From Paraescarpia echinospica (lineage: Eukaryota; Annelida; Polychaeta; Sabellida; Siboglinidae): a DNA stretch of 64,000 nucleotides. Made by a program: the position numbers and the translations under genes. Where the stretch lies: assembly GCA_020002185.1 (NCBI GenBank), contig CM034539.1, forward strand, positions 2,185,758-2,249,757, in the 5' to 3' direction. This document shows, piece after piece, positions 38,601-50,391 of the stretch (position 1 is the first letter of the stretch; each line of letters begins with the position of its first letter). The notes under the pieces were generated by a model that saw nothing but the letters and a program-made list of their open reading frames with translations, was not told the origin of the DNA and ran no database searches.

Positions 38601-41600
38601 AAACCTCTCTCTCAGATATGTAATAATTAATTTCGAACTGGTATATTCCCAACACGTATGAAAATTGCCAATGTTATACCCATCTTTAAAAGTGTTACGA
38701 AAACCGACGTTACAAATTATAGGCCAATTTATATATTGCCGCAATAAAAAAAAATCATGAGAAAACTGTTCCTTGCCAGAACAGACAGCTTTTTAAATGC
38801 AAATAACATATTATATTCAAATCAGTACGGTTTCCGTGCAAATATGTACATGTCACATGCTGTATTGGAATTGATTGAGGAAATCACAAATGCTAAGGAC
38901 AGTAAAACGCATGCCGTCGGTGAATTTATTGATCTGAAAAAGGCGTTCGGTACAATAGGCCATGAGATACTTACAAACAAACTAATTATTATTGGAATAA
39001 CGTGGAATAACAAATGATTGGATTAAAAGCTACCTTTCGAACACGAAGCAATTTGAATATATTGACGGGTGCGTTTCGGAGCTATTGGATGTCACATGTG
39101 AAGTTCCGCAAGGGTCTATTTTAGATCCACGTTTATTTGTCCTTTACGATAATGACATGTGTAACGTATCAACGTTAATAAAATTCATACTTTTTGCTGA
39201 CGATACGAATACATTTTGTACCGGTAACAATCTGACAGAACTACGTGAAATGTTAAATAGAGAACTTGCCAAATTGTGCAAATAGATTGCTGCAAACAAT
39301 TCATCACTCAACGTGTGAAAAAATGAACTATATGTTATTCGGGAACCATCCACCAAATGTTGACATTAATGTGTGTAAATAACGTTCGAATAACCAAAAT
39401 ACGTGTAACCAAATATCTAGGAGTATGTATTGATGACCAGCTAAACTGGAAGCTTCACACCAATACGGTTAGAACACAACTGTCAAAAGTAGCAGCAATC
39501 ATTTACAAAGCATGTTGTTTAATTCATCATGATAGAACGTACATACTGTATTGTTCCCTGTTCTTGCCATATATTAGCATTGCCGGAAGAATTGCGGCTG
39601 ATTACATCAATGGACGTTTTCAAAGCACGCCTCAAAACGCACTATTTTAAACTCGCTTTTAATGTGTAATATGTTGTTTTAAGGGTATCCATCTTCCTAT
39701 TCATTGCACAATCTATTTTAATTGAGTTTTAATTTGGTTTATAACTTTTTGCTCTCTTAGTCTCACTTTTAATAAATATGTAGTCTTTTCTTTCTTATAT
39801 ATAATTTATAGCCATAATGTTTATTTTAATGACGCTATTTTAAAACAAGTATCAGACTAAATTTATGTTTACACCACTAAGTCTTATGTATGTATATTGT
39901 TTTATTTTAGCGACTCTGTACACACTATTGAACAGAGTCGTACTCTGGAGACTAGTGTATAAATAAAGTTAATTATTATTATTATTACTTATGTGAATTA
40001 TCAACACTTTTACATGTAAGATTGAGAATCTAGATAATCGGGTATGGGGGCTCTTATTTGGCTCTGGACGAATTTTACACAGCGCTGTGCATTGATAAAC
40101 TATCATGTAATGACAGTAATTACGTTCCACTTCCTTGCAAATATACCTTATTCCGTCTCAACGGTGTTCTCGTTCAACAACACCAATAGGCTAAAGGATT
40201 CGCTCACTGGACGAGGAGCATCACATCGAGTCAGTGGCATCGTTCTCCACCCAAAGTTGTTAATTTGTATACCGCACCAGACAACGTTTACTGTTGATAA
40301 AACAGATAAGAGGCAATCAATACAGCTATCCTGGAAATGTCTTCCAGTGTACAGCATTGGGAAAAGAGAAGGCCCACCTACAGTCAGACCAACTGATATA
40401 TCTGGACCTAGTTCAGATGCAGCAGCATCAGCCCAACGATGTAACCACGTGTGGGTGTTTACTCGTTTGCTATCAACACGTGATAGCTTACCAGTGCACA
40501 GCGCTGTGTCAATTTCTTTCAGCACCAACATCCACAACAGCGGTACAACCCTGGACTGTTGCGAAGGTCATTCATATATTAAGAAAACCTCTCTCTCAGA
40601 TATGTAATAATTAATTTCGAACTGGTATATTCCCAACACGTATGAAAATTGCCAATGTTATACCCATCTTTAAAAGTGTTACGAAAACCGACGTTACAAA
40701 TTATAGGCCAATTTATATATTGCCGCAATAAAAAAAATCATGAGAAAACTGTTCCTTGCCAGAACAGACAGCTTTTTAAATGCAAATAACATATTATATT
40801 CAAATCAGTACGGTTTCCGTGCAAATATGTACATGTCACATGCTGTATTGGAATTGATTGAGGAAATCACAAATGCTAAGGACAGTAAAACGCATGCCGT
40901 CGGTGAATTTATTGATCTGAAAAAGGCGTTCGGTACAATAGGCCATGAGATACTTACAAACAAACTAATTATTATTGGAATAACGTGGAATAACAAATGA
41001 TTGGATTAAAAGCTACCTTTCGAACACGAAGCAATTTGAATATATTGACGGGTGCGTTTCGAAGCTATTGGATGTCACATGTGAAGTTCCGCAAGGGTCT
41101 ATTTTAGATCCACGTTTATTTGTCCTTTACGATAATGACATGTGTAACGTATCAACGTTAATAAAATTCATACTTTTTGCTGACGATACGAATACATTTT
41201 GTACCGGTAACAATCTGACAGAACTACGTGAAATGTTAAATAGAGAACTTGCCAAATTGTGCAAATAGATTGCTGCAAACAATTCATCACTCAACGTGTG
41301 AAAAAATGAACTATATGTTATTCGGGAACCATCCACCAAATGTTGACATTAATGTGTGTAAATAACGTTCGAATAACCAAAATACGTGTAACCAAATATC
41401 TAGGAGTATGTATTGATGACCAGCTAAACTGGAAGCTTCACACCAATACGGTTAGAACAAAACTGTCAAAAGTAGCAGCAATCATTTACAAAGCAAGTTG
41501 TTTAATTCATCATGATAGAACGTACATATTGTATTGTTCCCTGTTCTTGCCATATATTAGCATTGCCGGAAGAATTGCGGCTGATTACATCAATGGACGT

Positions 41601-44600
41601 TTTCAAAGCACGCTTCAAAACGCACTATTTTAAACTCGCTTTTAATGTGTAATATGTTGTTTTAAGGGTATCCATCTTCCTATTCATTGCACAATCTATT
41701 TTAATTGAGTTTTAATTTGGTTTATAAATTTTTGCTCTCTTAGTCTCACTTTTAATAAATATGTAGTCTTTTCTTTCTTATATATAATTTATACCCATAA
41801 TGTTTATTTTAATGACGCTATTTTAAAACAAGTATCAGACTAAATTTATGTTTACACCACTAAGTCTTATGTATGTATATTGTTTTATTTTAGCGACTCT
41901 GTACACACTATTGAACAGAGTCGTACTCTGGAGACTAGTGTATAAATAAAGTTAATTATTATTATTATTACTTATGTGAATTATCAACACTTTTACATGT
42001 AAGATTGAGAATCTAGATAATCGGGTATGGGGGCTCTTATTTGGCTCTGGACGAATTTTACACAGCGCTGTGCATTGATAAACTATCATGTAATGACAGT
42101 AATTACGTTCCACTTCCTTGCAAATATACCTTATTCCGTCTCAACGGTGTTCTCGTTCAACAACACCAATAGGCTAAAGGACTCGCTCACTGGACGAGGA
42201 GCATCACATCGAGTCAGTGGCATCGTTCTCCACCCAAAGTTGTTAATTTGTATACCGCACCAGACAACGTTTACTGTTGATAAAACAGATAAGAGGCAAT
42301 CAATACAGCTATCCTGGAAATGTCTTCCAGTGTACAGCATTGGGAAAAAAGAAGGCCCACCTACAGTCAGACCAACTGATATATCTGGACCTAGTTCAGA
42401 TGCAGCAGCATCAGCCCAACGATGTAACCACGTGTGGGTGTTTACTCGTTTGCTATCAACACGTGATAGCTTACCAGTGCACAGCGCTGTGTCAATTTCT
42501 TTCAGCACCAACATCCACAACAGCGGTACAACCCTGGACTGTTGCGAAGGTCATTCATATATTAAGAAAACCTCTCTCTCAGATATGTAATAATTAATTT
42601 CGAACTGGTATATTCCCAACACGTATGAAAATTGCCAATGTTATACCCATCTTTAAAAGTGTTACGAAAACCGACGTTACAAATTATAGGCCAATTTATA
42701 TATTGCCGCAATAAAAAAAAATCATGAGAAAACTGTTCCTTGCCAGAACAGACAGCTTTTTAAATGCAAATAACATATTATATTCAAATCAGTACGGTTT
42801 CCGTGCAAATATGTACATGTCACATGCTGTATTGGAATTGATTGAGGAAATCACAAATGCTAAGGACAGTAAAACGCATGCCGTCGGTGAATTTATTGAT
42901 CTGAAAAAGGCGTTCGGTACAATAGGCCATGAGATACTTACAAACAAACTAATTATTATTGGAATAACGTGGAATAACAAATGATTGGATTAAAAGCTAC
43001 CTTTCGAACACGAAGCAATTTGAATATATTGACGGGTGCGTTTCGGAGCTATTGGATGTCACATGTGAAGTTCCGCAAGGGTCTATTTTAGATCCACGTT
43101 TATTTGTCCTTTACGATAATGACATGTGTAACGTATCAACGTTAATAAAATTCATACTTTTTGCTGACGATACGAATACATTTTGTACCGGTAACAATCT
43201 GACAGAACTACGTGAAATGTTAAATAGAGAACTTGCCAAATTGTGCAAATAGATTGCTGCAAACAATTCATCACTCAACGTGTGAAAAAATGAACTATAT
43301 GTTATTCGGGAACCATCCACCAAATGTTGACATTAATGTGTGTAAATAACGTTCGAATAACCAAAATACGTGTAACCAAATATCTAGGAGTATGTATTGA
43401 TGACCAGCTAAACTGGAAGCTTCACACCAATACGGTTAGAACAAAACTGTCAAAAGTAGCAGCAATCATTTACAAAGCAAGTTGTTTAATTCATCATGAT
43501 AGAACGTACATATTGTATTGTTCCATGTTCTTGCCATATATTAGCATTGCCGGAAGAATTGCGGCTGATTACATCAATGGACGTTTTCAAAGCACGCCTC
43601 AAAACGCACTATTTTAAACTCGCTTTTAATGTGTAATATGTTGTTTTAAGGGTATCCATCTTCCTATTCATTGCACAATCTATTTTAATTGAGTTTTAAT
43701 TTGGTTTATAAATTTTTGCTCTCTTAGTCTCACTTTTAATAAATATGTAGTCTTTTCTTTCTTATATATAATTTATAGCCATAATGTTTATTTTAATGAC
43801 GCTATTTTAAAACAAGTATCAGACTAAATTTATGTTTACACCACTAAGTCTTATGTATGTATATTGTTTTATTTTAGCGACTCTGTACACACTATTGAAC
43901 AGAGTCGTACTCTGGAGACTAGTGTATAAATAAAGTTAATTATTATTATTATTACTTATGTGAATTATCAACACTTTTACATGTAAGATTGAGAATCTAG
44001 ATAATCGGGTATGGGGGCTCTTATTTGGCTCTGGACGAATTTTACACAGCGCTGTGCATTGATAAACTATCATGTAATGACAGTAATTACGTTCCACTTC
44101 CTTGCAAATATACCTTATTCCGTCTCAACGGTGTTCTCGTTCAACAACACCAATAGGCTAAAGGACTCGCTCACTGGACGAGGAGCATCACATCGAGTCA
44201 GTGGCATCGTTCTCCACCCAAAGTTGTTAATTTGTATACCGCACCAGACAACGTTTACTGTTGATAAAACAGATAAGAGGCAATCAATACAGCTATCCTG
44301 GAAATGTCTTCCAGTGTACAGCATTGGGAAAAGAGAAGGCCCACCTACAGTCAGACCAACTGATATATCTGGACCTAGTTCAGATGCAGCAGCATCAGCC
44401 CAACGATGTAACCACGTGTGGGTGTTTACTCGTTTGCTATCAACACGTGATAGCTTACCAGTGCACAGCGCTGTGTCAATTTCTTTCAGCACCAACATCC
44501 ACAACAGCGGTACAACCCTGGACTGTTGCGAAGGTCATTCATATATTAAGAAAACCTCTCTCTCAGATATGTAATAATTAATTTCGAACTGGTATATTCC

Positions 44601-45530
44601 CAACACGTATGAAAATTGCCAATGTTATACCCATCTTTAAAAGTGTTACGAAAACCGACGTTACAAATTATAGGCCAATTTATATATTGCCGCAATAAAA
44701 AAAAATCATGAGAAAACTGTTCCTTGCCAGAACAGACAGCTTTTTAAATGCAAATAACATATTATATTCAAATCAGTACGGTTTCCGTGCAAATATGTAC
44801 ATATCACATGCTGTATTGGAATTGATTGAGGAAATCACAAATGCTAAGGACAGTAAAACGCATGCCGTCGGTGAATTTATTGATCTGAAAAAGGCGTTCG
44901 GTACAATAGGCCATGAGATACTTACAAACAAACTAATTATTATTGGAATAACGTGGAATAACAAATGATTGGATTAAAAGCTACCTTTCGAACACGAAGC
45001 AATTTGAATATATTGACGGGTGCGTTTCGGAGCTATTGGATGTCACATGTGAAGTTCCGCAAGGGTCTATTTTAGATCCACGTTTATTTGTCCTTTACGA
45101 TAATGACATGTGTAACGTATCAACGTTAATAAAATTCATACTTTTTGCTGACGATACGAATACATTTTGTACCGGTAACAATCTGACAGAACTACGTGAA
45201 ATGTTAAATAGAGAACTTGCCAAATTGTGCAAATAGATTGCTGCAAACAATTCATCACTCAACGTATGAAAAAATGAACTATATGTTATTCGGGAACCAT
45301 CCACCAAATGTTGACATTAATGTGTGTAAATAACGTTCGAATAACCAAAATACGTGTAACCAAATATCTAGGAGTATGTATTGATGACCAGCTAAACTGG
45401 AAGCTTCACACCAATACGGTTAGAACAAAACTGTCAAAAGTAGCAGCAATCATTTACAAAGCAAGTTGTTTAATTCATCATGATAGAACGTACATATTGT
45501 ATTGTTACCTGTTCTTGCCTTATATTAGCT
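34606..45530 (+). repeat. Tandem array of about 1984-bp chimeric retroelement units
   Basis: Six copies of an RT middle segment (about 1.0 kb; starts near 34606, 36589, 38573, 40557, 42540, 44524) alternate with five copies of a spacer of about 0.98 kb (35611-36590, 37595-38574, 39579-40558, 41562-42541, 43546-44525). The spacer equals the 3' end of the CR1/L2-like element plus its flank (30269-31270). Unit length is 1983-1984 bp and copies differ at only a few sites. Repeated frames for RT pieces (for example MDVTCEVPQGSILDPRLFVL at 35117, 37101, 39085, 41068, 43052, 45036) are all copies of the same fragment. The sixth RT segment runs on at 45530 into the element's own C-terminal end. Confidence 0.95.
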
Positions 45531-45872
45531 ATTGCAGCGAAATATGGGGTAACACCTATGTCTCAAACATCAGGTGTATTACTATCCTGCAGAAACGAGT
45601 TAAATTTAAGACAGCGATTATATTGTATAAGGCACATCACACTGAACTACCAAATAGTTTGTAAACAATGTTTAAACGGTATGTCTCAACACATGGTACT
45701 CGACAGAAAGACATCATTCGAAGTCATCGTGCGCGTACCACACAAAAGTCAATGTGCATTTCTGTTTGAAGAGTAAAACTGTGGAATGCCCTACATGAAA
45801 GCATCACCAGCAGTAGTAGAATAAAGGCGTTTAAACAAAAATATAAGTCCCATCTCCTATGTGTGTACTAGA
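45308..45872 (+). pseudogene. RT C-terminal end after the array
   Basis: Continues from YLGVCIDDQLNWKLH through YCYLFLPYISYCSEIWGNTY, ITILQKRVKF, then in shifted frames to KLWNALHES and IKAFKQKYKSHLL, ending at 45872. CSEIWGNTY..L..LQKR and the terminal hydrophobic/basic helix are normal for jockey/CR1-like RTs. This is the only copy in the array with the element's own 3' end. Confidence 0.75.
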
Positions 45873-46149
45873 TCTATAAAAACATCAACATAATTATAAC
45901 AAGACATTACATAGTCTAGGCACTGTATATTGCATTATTTGTGAATGTGAAATATTGTGTAATATGTTGTAATAGTACAATAAGTAACCATGATGGTTGG
46001 GGTGAACCAAACGTAAGTACTACACTTCTGTTCACCCCCTTTAAACCAACACTTATGAGTCTTTTCTGTCCGCATGTTGAGGATGTTGTATATTGGAACA
46101 ACGGGATGTGCAAATGTTTTATGTTGTTGTTGGATACAAATAACTTACT

Positions 46150-48795
46150 TACTATTACACACCAAAGGCAACTGTTGTCACCATTACCGTATTTATTACT
46201 ACCATACATCCGCCCGTGGAGTAACACTCCAAAGGCAACTGTTATCACCATTACCGTATGTATTACTACCTTACATCCACCCGTGGAGTAACACATCAAG
46301 GGCAACTGTTATCAGCATTACCCTATATATTACTACTTTACACCCACCCGTGGAGTAACACACCAAGGGCAACTGTTATCACCATTACCGTATTTATTAC
46401 TACCTTACATCCACCCGTGGGGTAACACACCAAGGGCAACTGTAATCACCATTACGGTATTTATTACCACTTTACACCCACCCGTGAAGTAACACACCAA
46501 CGACAACTGTTATCATCATTACCGTATGTATTACTACCTTACATCCACCCGTGGGGTAACACACCAAGAGCAACTGTAATCACCATTACGGTATTTATTA
46601 TCACTTTACACCAACCCGTGAAGTAACACACCAACGGCAACTGTTATCATCATTACCGTATTTATTACCACCTTACACACACACGTGGAGTAACACACCA
46701 AGGACAACTGTTATCACCATTACGGTATTTATTACCACCTTACACCCACCTGTGGAGTTACACACCAAGGACAACTGTTATCACCATTACCGTATTTATT
46801 ACTACCTTACACCCACCCGTGGAGTAACACACCAAGGATAACTGTAATCACCATTACTGTATTTATTACTACCTTACATCCAACCGTGGACTAACACACC
46901 AGGGCAACTGTTGTCACCATTGCGGTATTTATTACTTCCTTACACCCACCGTGGAGTAACACACCAAGGGCAAATGTTATCACCATTACCGTATTTATTA
47001 CTACCTTACAGCGCCCGTGGAGTAACACACCAAGGGCATCTGTTATCACCATTACTGTATTTATTACTACCTTACACCCATCCGTGGAGTAACACACAAG
47101 GGGCAACTGTTATCACCATTACCGTATTTATTACCAACATACACCCATCCGTGGAGTAACACACCAGGGGCAACTGTTATCACCATTACCGTATTTATTA
47201 CTACCTTACACCCATCCGTGGAGTAACACACCAGGGGCAACTGTAATCACCATTACGGTATTTATTACCACTTTACACCCACCCGTGAAGTAACACACCA
47301 ACGACAACTGTTATCATCATTACCGTATGTATTACTACCTTACATCCACCCGTGGGGTAACACACCAAGGGCAACTGTAATCACCATTACGGTATTTATT
47401 ACCACTTTACACCAACCCGTGAAGTAACACACCAACGGCAACTGTTATCATCATTGCCGTATTTATTACCACCTTACACACACACGTGGAGTAACACACC
47501 AAGGACAACTGTTATCACCATTACGGTATTTATTACCACCTTACACCCACCTGTGGAGTTACACACCAAGGACAACTGTTATCACCATTACCGTAGTTAT
47601 TACTACCTTACACCCACTCGTGGAGTAACACACCAAGGATAACTGAAATCACCATTACTGTTTTTATTACTACCTTACATCCACCCGTGGAGTAACACAC
47701 CAGGGCAACTGTTGTCACCATTGCGGTATGTATTACTTCCTTACACCCACCGTGGAGTAACACACCAAGGGCAAATGTTATCACCATTACCGTATTTATT
47801 ACTACCTTACATCGCCCGTGGAGTAACACACCAAGGGCATCTGTTATCACCATTACTGTATTTATTATTACCTTACACCCATCCGTGGAGTAACACACAA
47901 GGGGCAACTGTTATCACCATTACCGTATTTATTACCACCTTACACCCATCCGTGGAGTAACACACCAACGACAACTGTTATCATCATTACCGTATGTATT
48001 ACTATCTTACATCCACCCGTGGGGTAACACACCAAGGGCAACTGTAATCACCATTACGGTATTTATTACCACTTTACACCAACCCGTGAAGTAACACACC
48101 AACGGCAACTGTTATCATCATTACCGTATTTATTACCACCTTACACACACACGTGGAGTAACACACCAAGGACAACAGTTATCACCATTACGGTATTTAT
48201 TACCACCTGACACCCACCTGTGGAGTTACACACCAAGGACAACTGTTATCACCATTACCGTATTTATTACTACCTTACACCCACCCGTGGAGTAACACAC
48301 CAAGGATAACTGTAATCACCATTACTGTATTTATTACTACCTTACATCCACCCGTGGACTAACACACCAGGGCAACTGTTGTCACCATTGCGGTATTTAT
48401 TACTTCCTTACACCCACCGTGGAGTAACACACCAAGGGCAAATGTTATCACCATTACCGTATTTATTACTACCTTACATCGCCCGTGGAGTAACACACCA
48501 AGGGCATCTGTTATCACCATTACTGTATTTATTACTACCTTACACCCATCCGTGGAGTAACACACAAGGGGCAACTGTTATCACCATTACCGTATTTATT
48601 ACCAACATACACCCATCCGTGGAGTAACACACCAGGGGCAACTGTTATCACCATTACCGTATTTATTACTACCTTACACCCATCCGTGGAGTAACACACC
48701 AGGGGCAGCAGTTTTCATAATTACCGTATTTGTTACTACCTTACACCCACCCGTGGAGTAACACACTAGAGGCGACTTTTATCACCGTTACCGTA
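46150..48795. repeat. 67-bp satellite array, right block (about 39 units)
   Basis: The GTGGAGTAACAC core recurs at 46216, 46283 and 46350, a 67-bp period. Subtypes (ACCCGTGAAGTAACACACCA, CAGCGCCCGTGG/CATCGCCCGTGG, ACACACACGTGGAG) recur in blocks of about 10 and 12 units, for instance near 47010, 47815 and 48480, so a higher-order structure is present. Frames with repeated LLLPYTHPWSNT-type peptides are artefacts of the 201-bp (3 x 67) coding period. Confidence 0.95.
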
Positions 48796-49289
48796 TTTTG
48801 ATCTTAAACTCACTCGTATTGACTATTTAATTGATTCTGTCGACAATTAACGTAATTTTCGTTCTTCCAACCCTCGCTCGCCGTGAACTCGACGAGAAGA
48901 GTTGTAAGGGCGACATAAGTGGCGCCACCTAAGGGCGCTTGTGTAGTCTAGGCTTTACACCAAGGCAAGCGGTGAAGGAATATCCTCTAGAATAGCACAT
49001 CGCAAAAAAGGAAGTTAGTAATTATAAACAATTGCATGTGCTATGTAACGAAATTGCCAATTGGTCCATCAAAATCCGACGAACGGAACATGCGTAGAAT
49101 GAGGCGAATGGATATCGGCACCCGGCAGGAGATACTCTTTCAGTATCCCCATGCTAGGACATTGATATGTAGATGCCGTTGTTGCTGGCATTACAACACA
49201 TGAGACAGATTCATCAACATTGTATAACGATATCGCTAAAGATCAATAAGCACATATATGGTGGAAGTATAATGGAGCCTATACGGCCA
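48796..49289. other. No gene seen
   Basis: Mixed-composition sequence after the satellite; no open frame, repeat or RNA gene recognised. Confidence 0.45.
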
Positions 49290-49564
49290 TTACAGACACG
49301 TCTCTATTTTGTTTTGCCTGGAGGTGATCTTTGAGTAATAACTCAATTCCGAGATTTTATTGATCCATACCTTTCTAGCTCGGCCTCCCCTGTTCCCCCT
49401 CTTACGGTGACATGGAGGATTTCTTTTGACGATGGCGTTGTTGCGTGTGGTGTGTGGTGTGTCCGTTCCACTGGAACTTTCCAGCCATACCCACATATCA
49501 TGTGACGGATTGACTGCATGGGTAACGCTGTGGACTCAGAAAGAGCCTTTCGGCGCTTATGCAA
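49290..49564 (-). pseudogene. Possible RT C-terminal remnant
   Basis: Minus-strand frames hold SIRHMICGYGWKVP, then KRNPPCHRKRGNRGGRARKVWINKI in two overlapping frames. A basic RGxRGRxRKxW block followed by I resembles the RGRPxxRW tail of RTE or jockey-like RTs. The match is weak and short. Confidence 0.3.
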
Positions 49565-49849
49565 TTATGTCGCAGGTCAGCGTATTATTTCCATATCAGT
49601 AAAACATGGAAAAGTAATTTTCGTAGTACGGTAACTTTGCTATTCGGGTAACTCTGGCTAAGATCACTATGTCCACCATCTGACAACAAAACATATGTTA
49701 TATCGGATAGGGTATGTCCCGCGTTGCTTAATACCGAGCATACACATTCATGCCAAACACTTAACATACATATTATGTAGTTTTGACTATGTGCTAGTAG
49801 ATAGTAGGGGCTGCTCGGTCTCAAAACCCTACTTATAAAAAATAATTTA

Positions 49850-50258
49850 ATGACCACTAAACGATATTGCACACTGCAGACGTAAGCAATAATGCGAGAC
49901 TAGTCCTATGTATAAAAAAGATCAAAGGCTTGTTGTTTGACACTAATGAGTTTCGGAAACCTACTTATAAAAAACGTGATTGATGAGCGATGTAATTTGA
50001 TACTAATTGGATGATTGACAGTACCACTAGAGATGCCACCTAGCGGTGAGTGCAGAGAGTATTTTAGTCCTAGCGATCAACGCCGTACCTAGAGCGTGCT
50101 GACGTAAGCAATAAGCGTTTAATAACCACGCTAAAACCATGCAACGTTTAGTTTCGTACTTTTAACGTAGTCCTCAACGTGCTGACGTAAGCAATAATGC
50201 ATTTGTAGTGTATGCCACCTAGCGGTGAGATATAACCGGGGTAAAACCCTGCATAATC
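49850..50258. repeat. Short repeated motifs at the left edge of the viral element
   Basis: GACGTAAGCAATAATGC occurs near 49880 and 50191 with a variant at 50111; GCCACCTAGCGGTGAG occurs near 50034 and 50213; ACCTACTTATAAAAAA occurs near 49828 and 49960. The block sits where the AT-rich host sequence gives way to the GC-rich viral genes. It could be part of a degraded terminal repeat or upstream regulatory DNA. I found no matching inverted copy beyond PolB. Confidence 0.45.
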
Positions 50259-50336
50259 GTTGGCGACGGTATAGCTCTCTTAGCAGAGTGTTCGCCTAGG
50301 GATCGAAAGGTTCCGGGTTTGAACCCTAGTCGCAAC
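50259..50336 (+). tRNA. tRNA-like sequence (Pro-AGG-like), probably degenerate
   Basis: A tRNA-like fold is suggested: acceptor strand GTTG-CGA matched by TCGCAAC at 50330-50336 but with one extra G on the 5' side; D-arm GCTC/GAGT (50274-50290); an anticodon arm with loop CTAGGGA (anticodon AGG in a 7-base loop); box-B-like GGTTTGAACCC (50316-50326) and a TTTT run after it. The D-stem linker is five bases too long and the T stem has a mismatch. It may be a decayed tRNA or a tRNA-derived SINE head rather than a working gene. Confidence 0.4.
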
Positions 50337-50349
50337 TTTTTAGTGTTGG

Positions 50350-50357
50350 TATATAAG
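50350..50357 (+). promoter_or_regulatory. TATA-box-like element before the NADAR gene
   Basis: TATATAAG lies 35-42 bases before the ATG at 50392, at the edge of the GC-rich block. The sequence and spacing suit a Pol II core promoter with a very short leader for the first viral gene. Function is inferred. Confidence 0.4.
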
Positions 50358-50391
50358 GGATGGCGGTAGCGGGTGATCGGTAGTCGGTACG

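Larger units (their letters stand above)
32858..46150 (+). mobile_element. Non-LTR element inserted in the 67-bp satellite and internally amplified
   Basis: Satellite sequence stops at about 32857 and resumes at about 46150 (ACACACCAAAGGCAACTG), with ACACAC at both edges as a possible target-site duplication. Between them lie an ORF1 (32884-33587), an endonuclease C-terminal end (33752-34147), the RT region (34606 on) and, after the tandem array, the RT C-terminal tail and 3' UTR (45530-46145). Without the array the element would be only about 3.4 kb, which is short, and the endonuclease N-terminus is missing. Confidence 0.75.

Noticed and set aside
46150..48795. CRISPR-like or protein-repeat gene in the 67-bp array
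   Set aside because: No spacers, and the repeated peptides only arise because three units make 201 bp; frames are broken by unit indels.
32695..48795. Telomeric or rDNA origin of the repeats
   Set aside because: No TTAGGG-like units and no rRNA-like sequence were seen.
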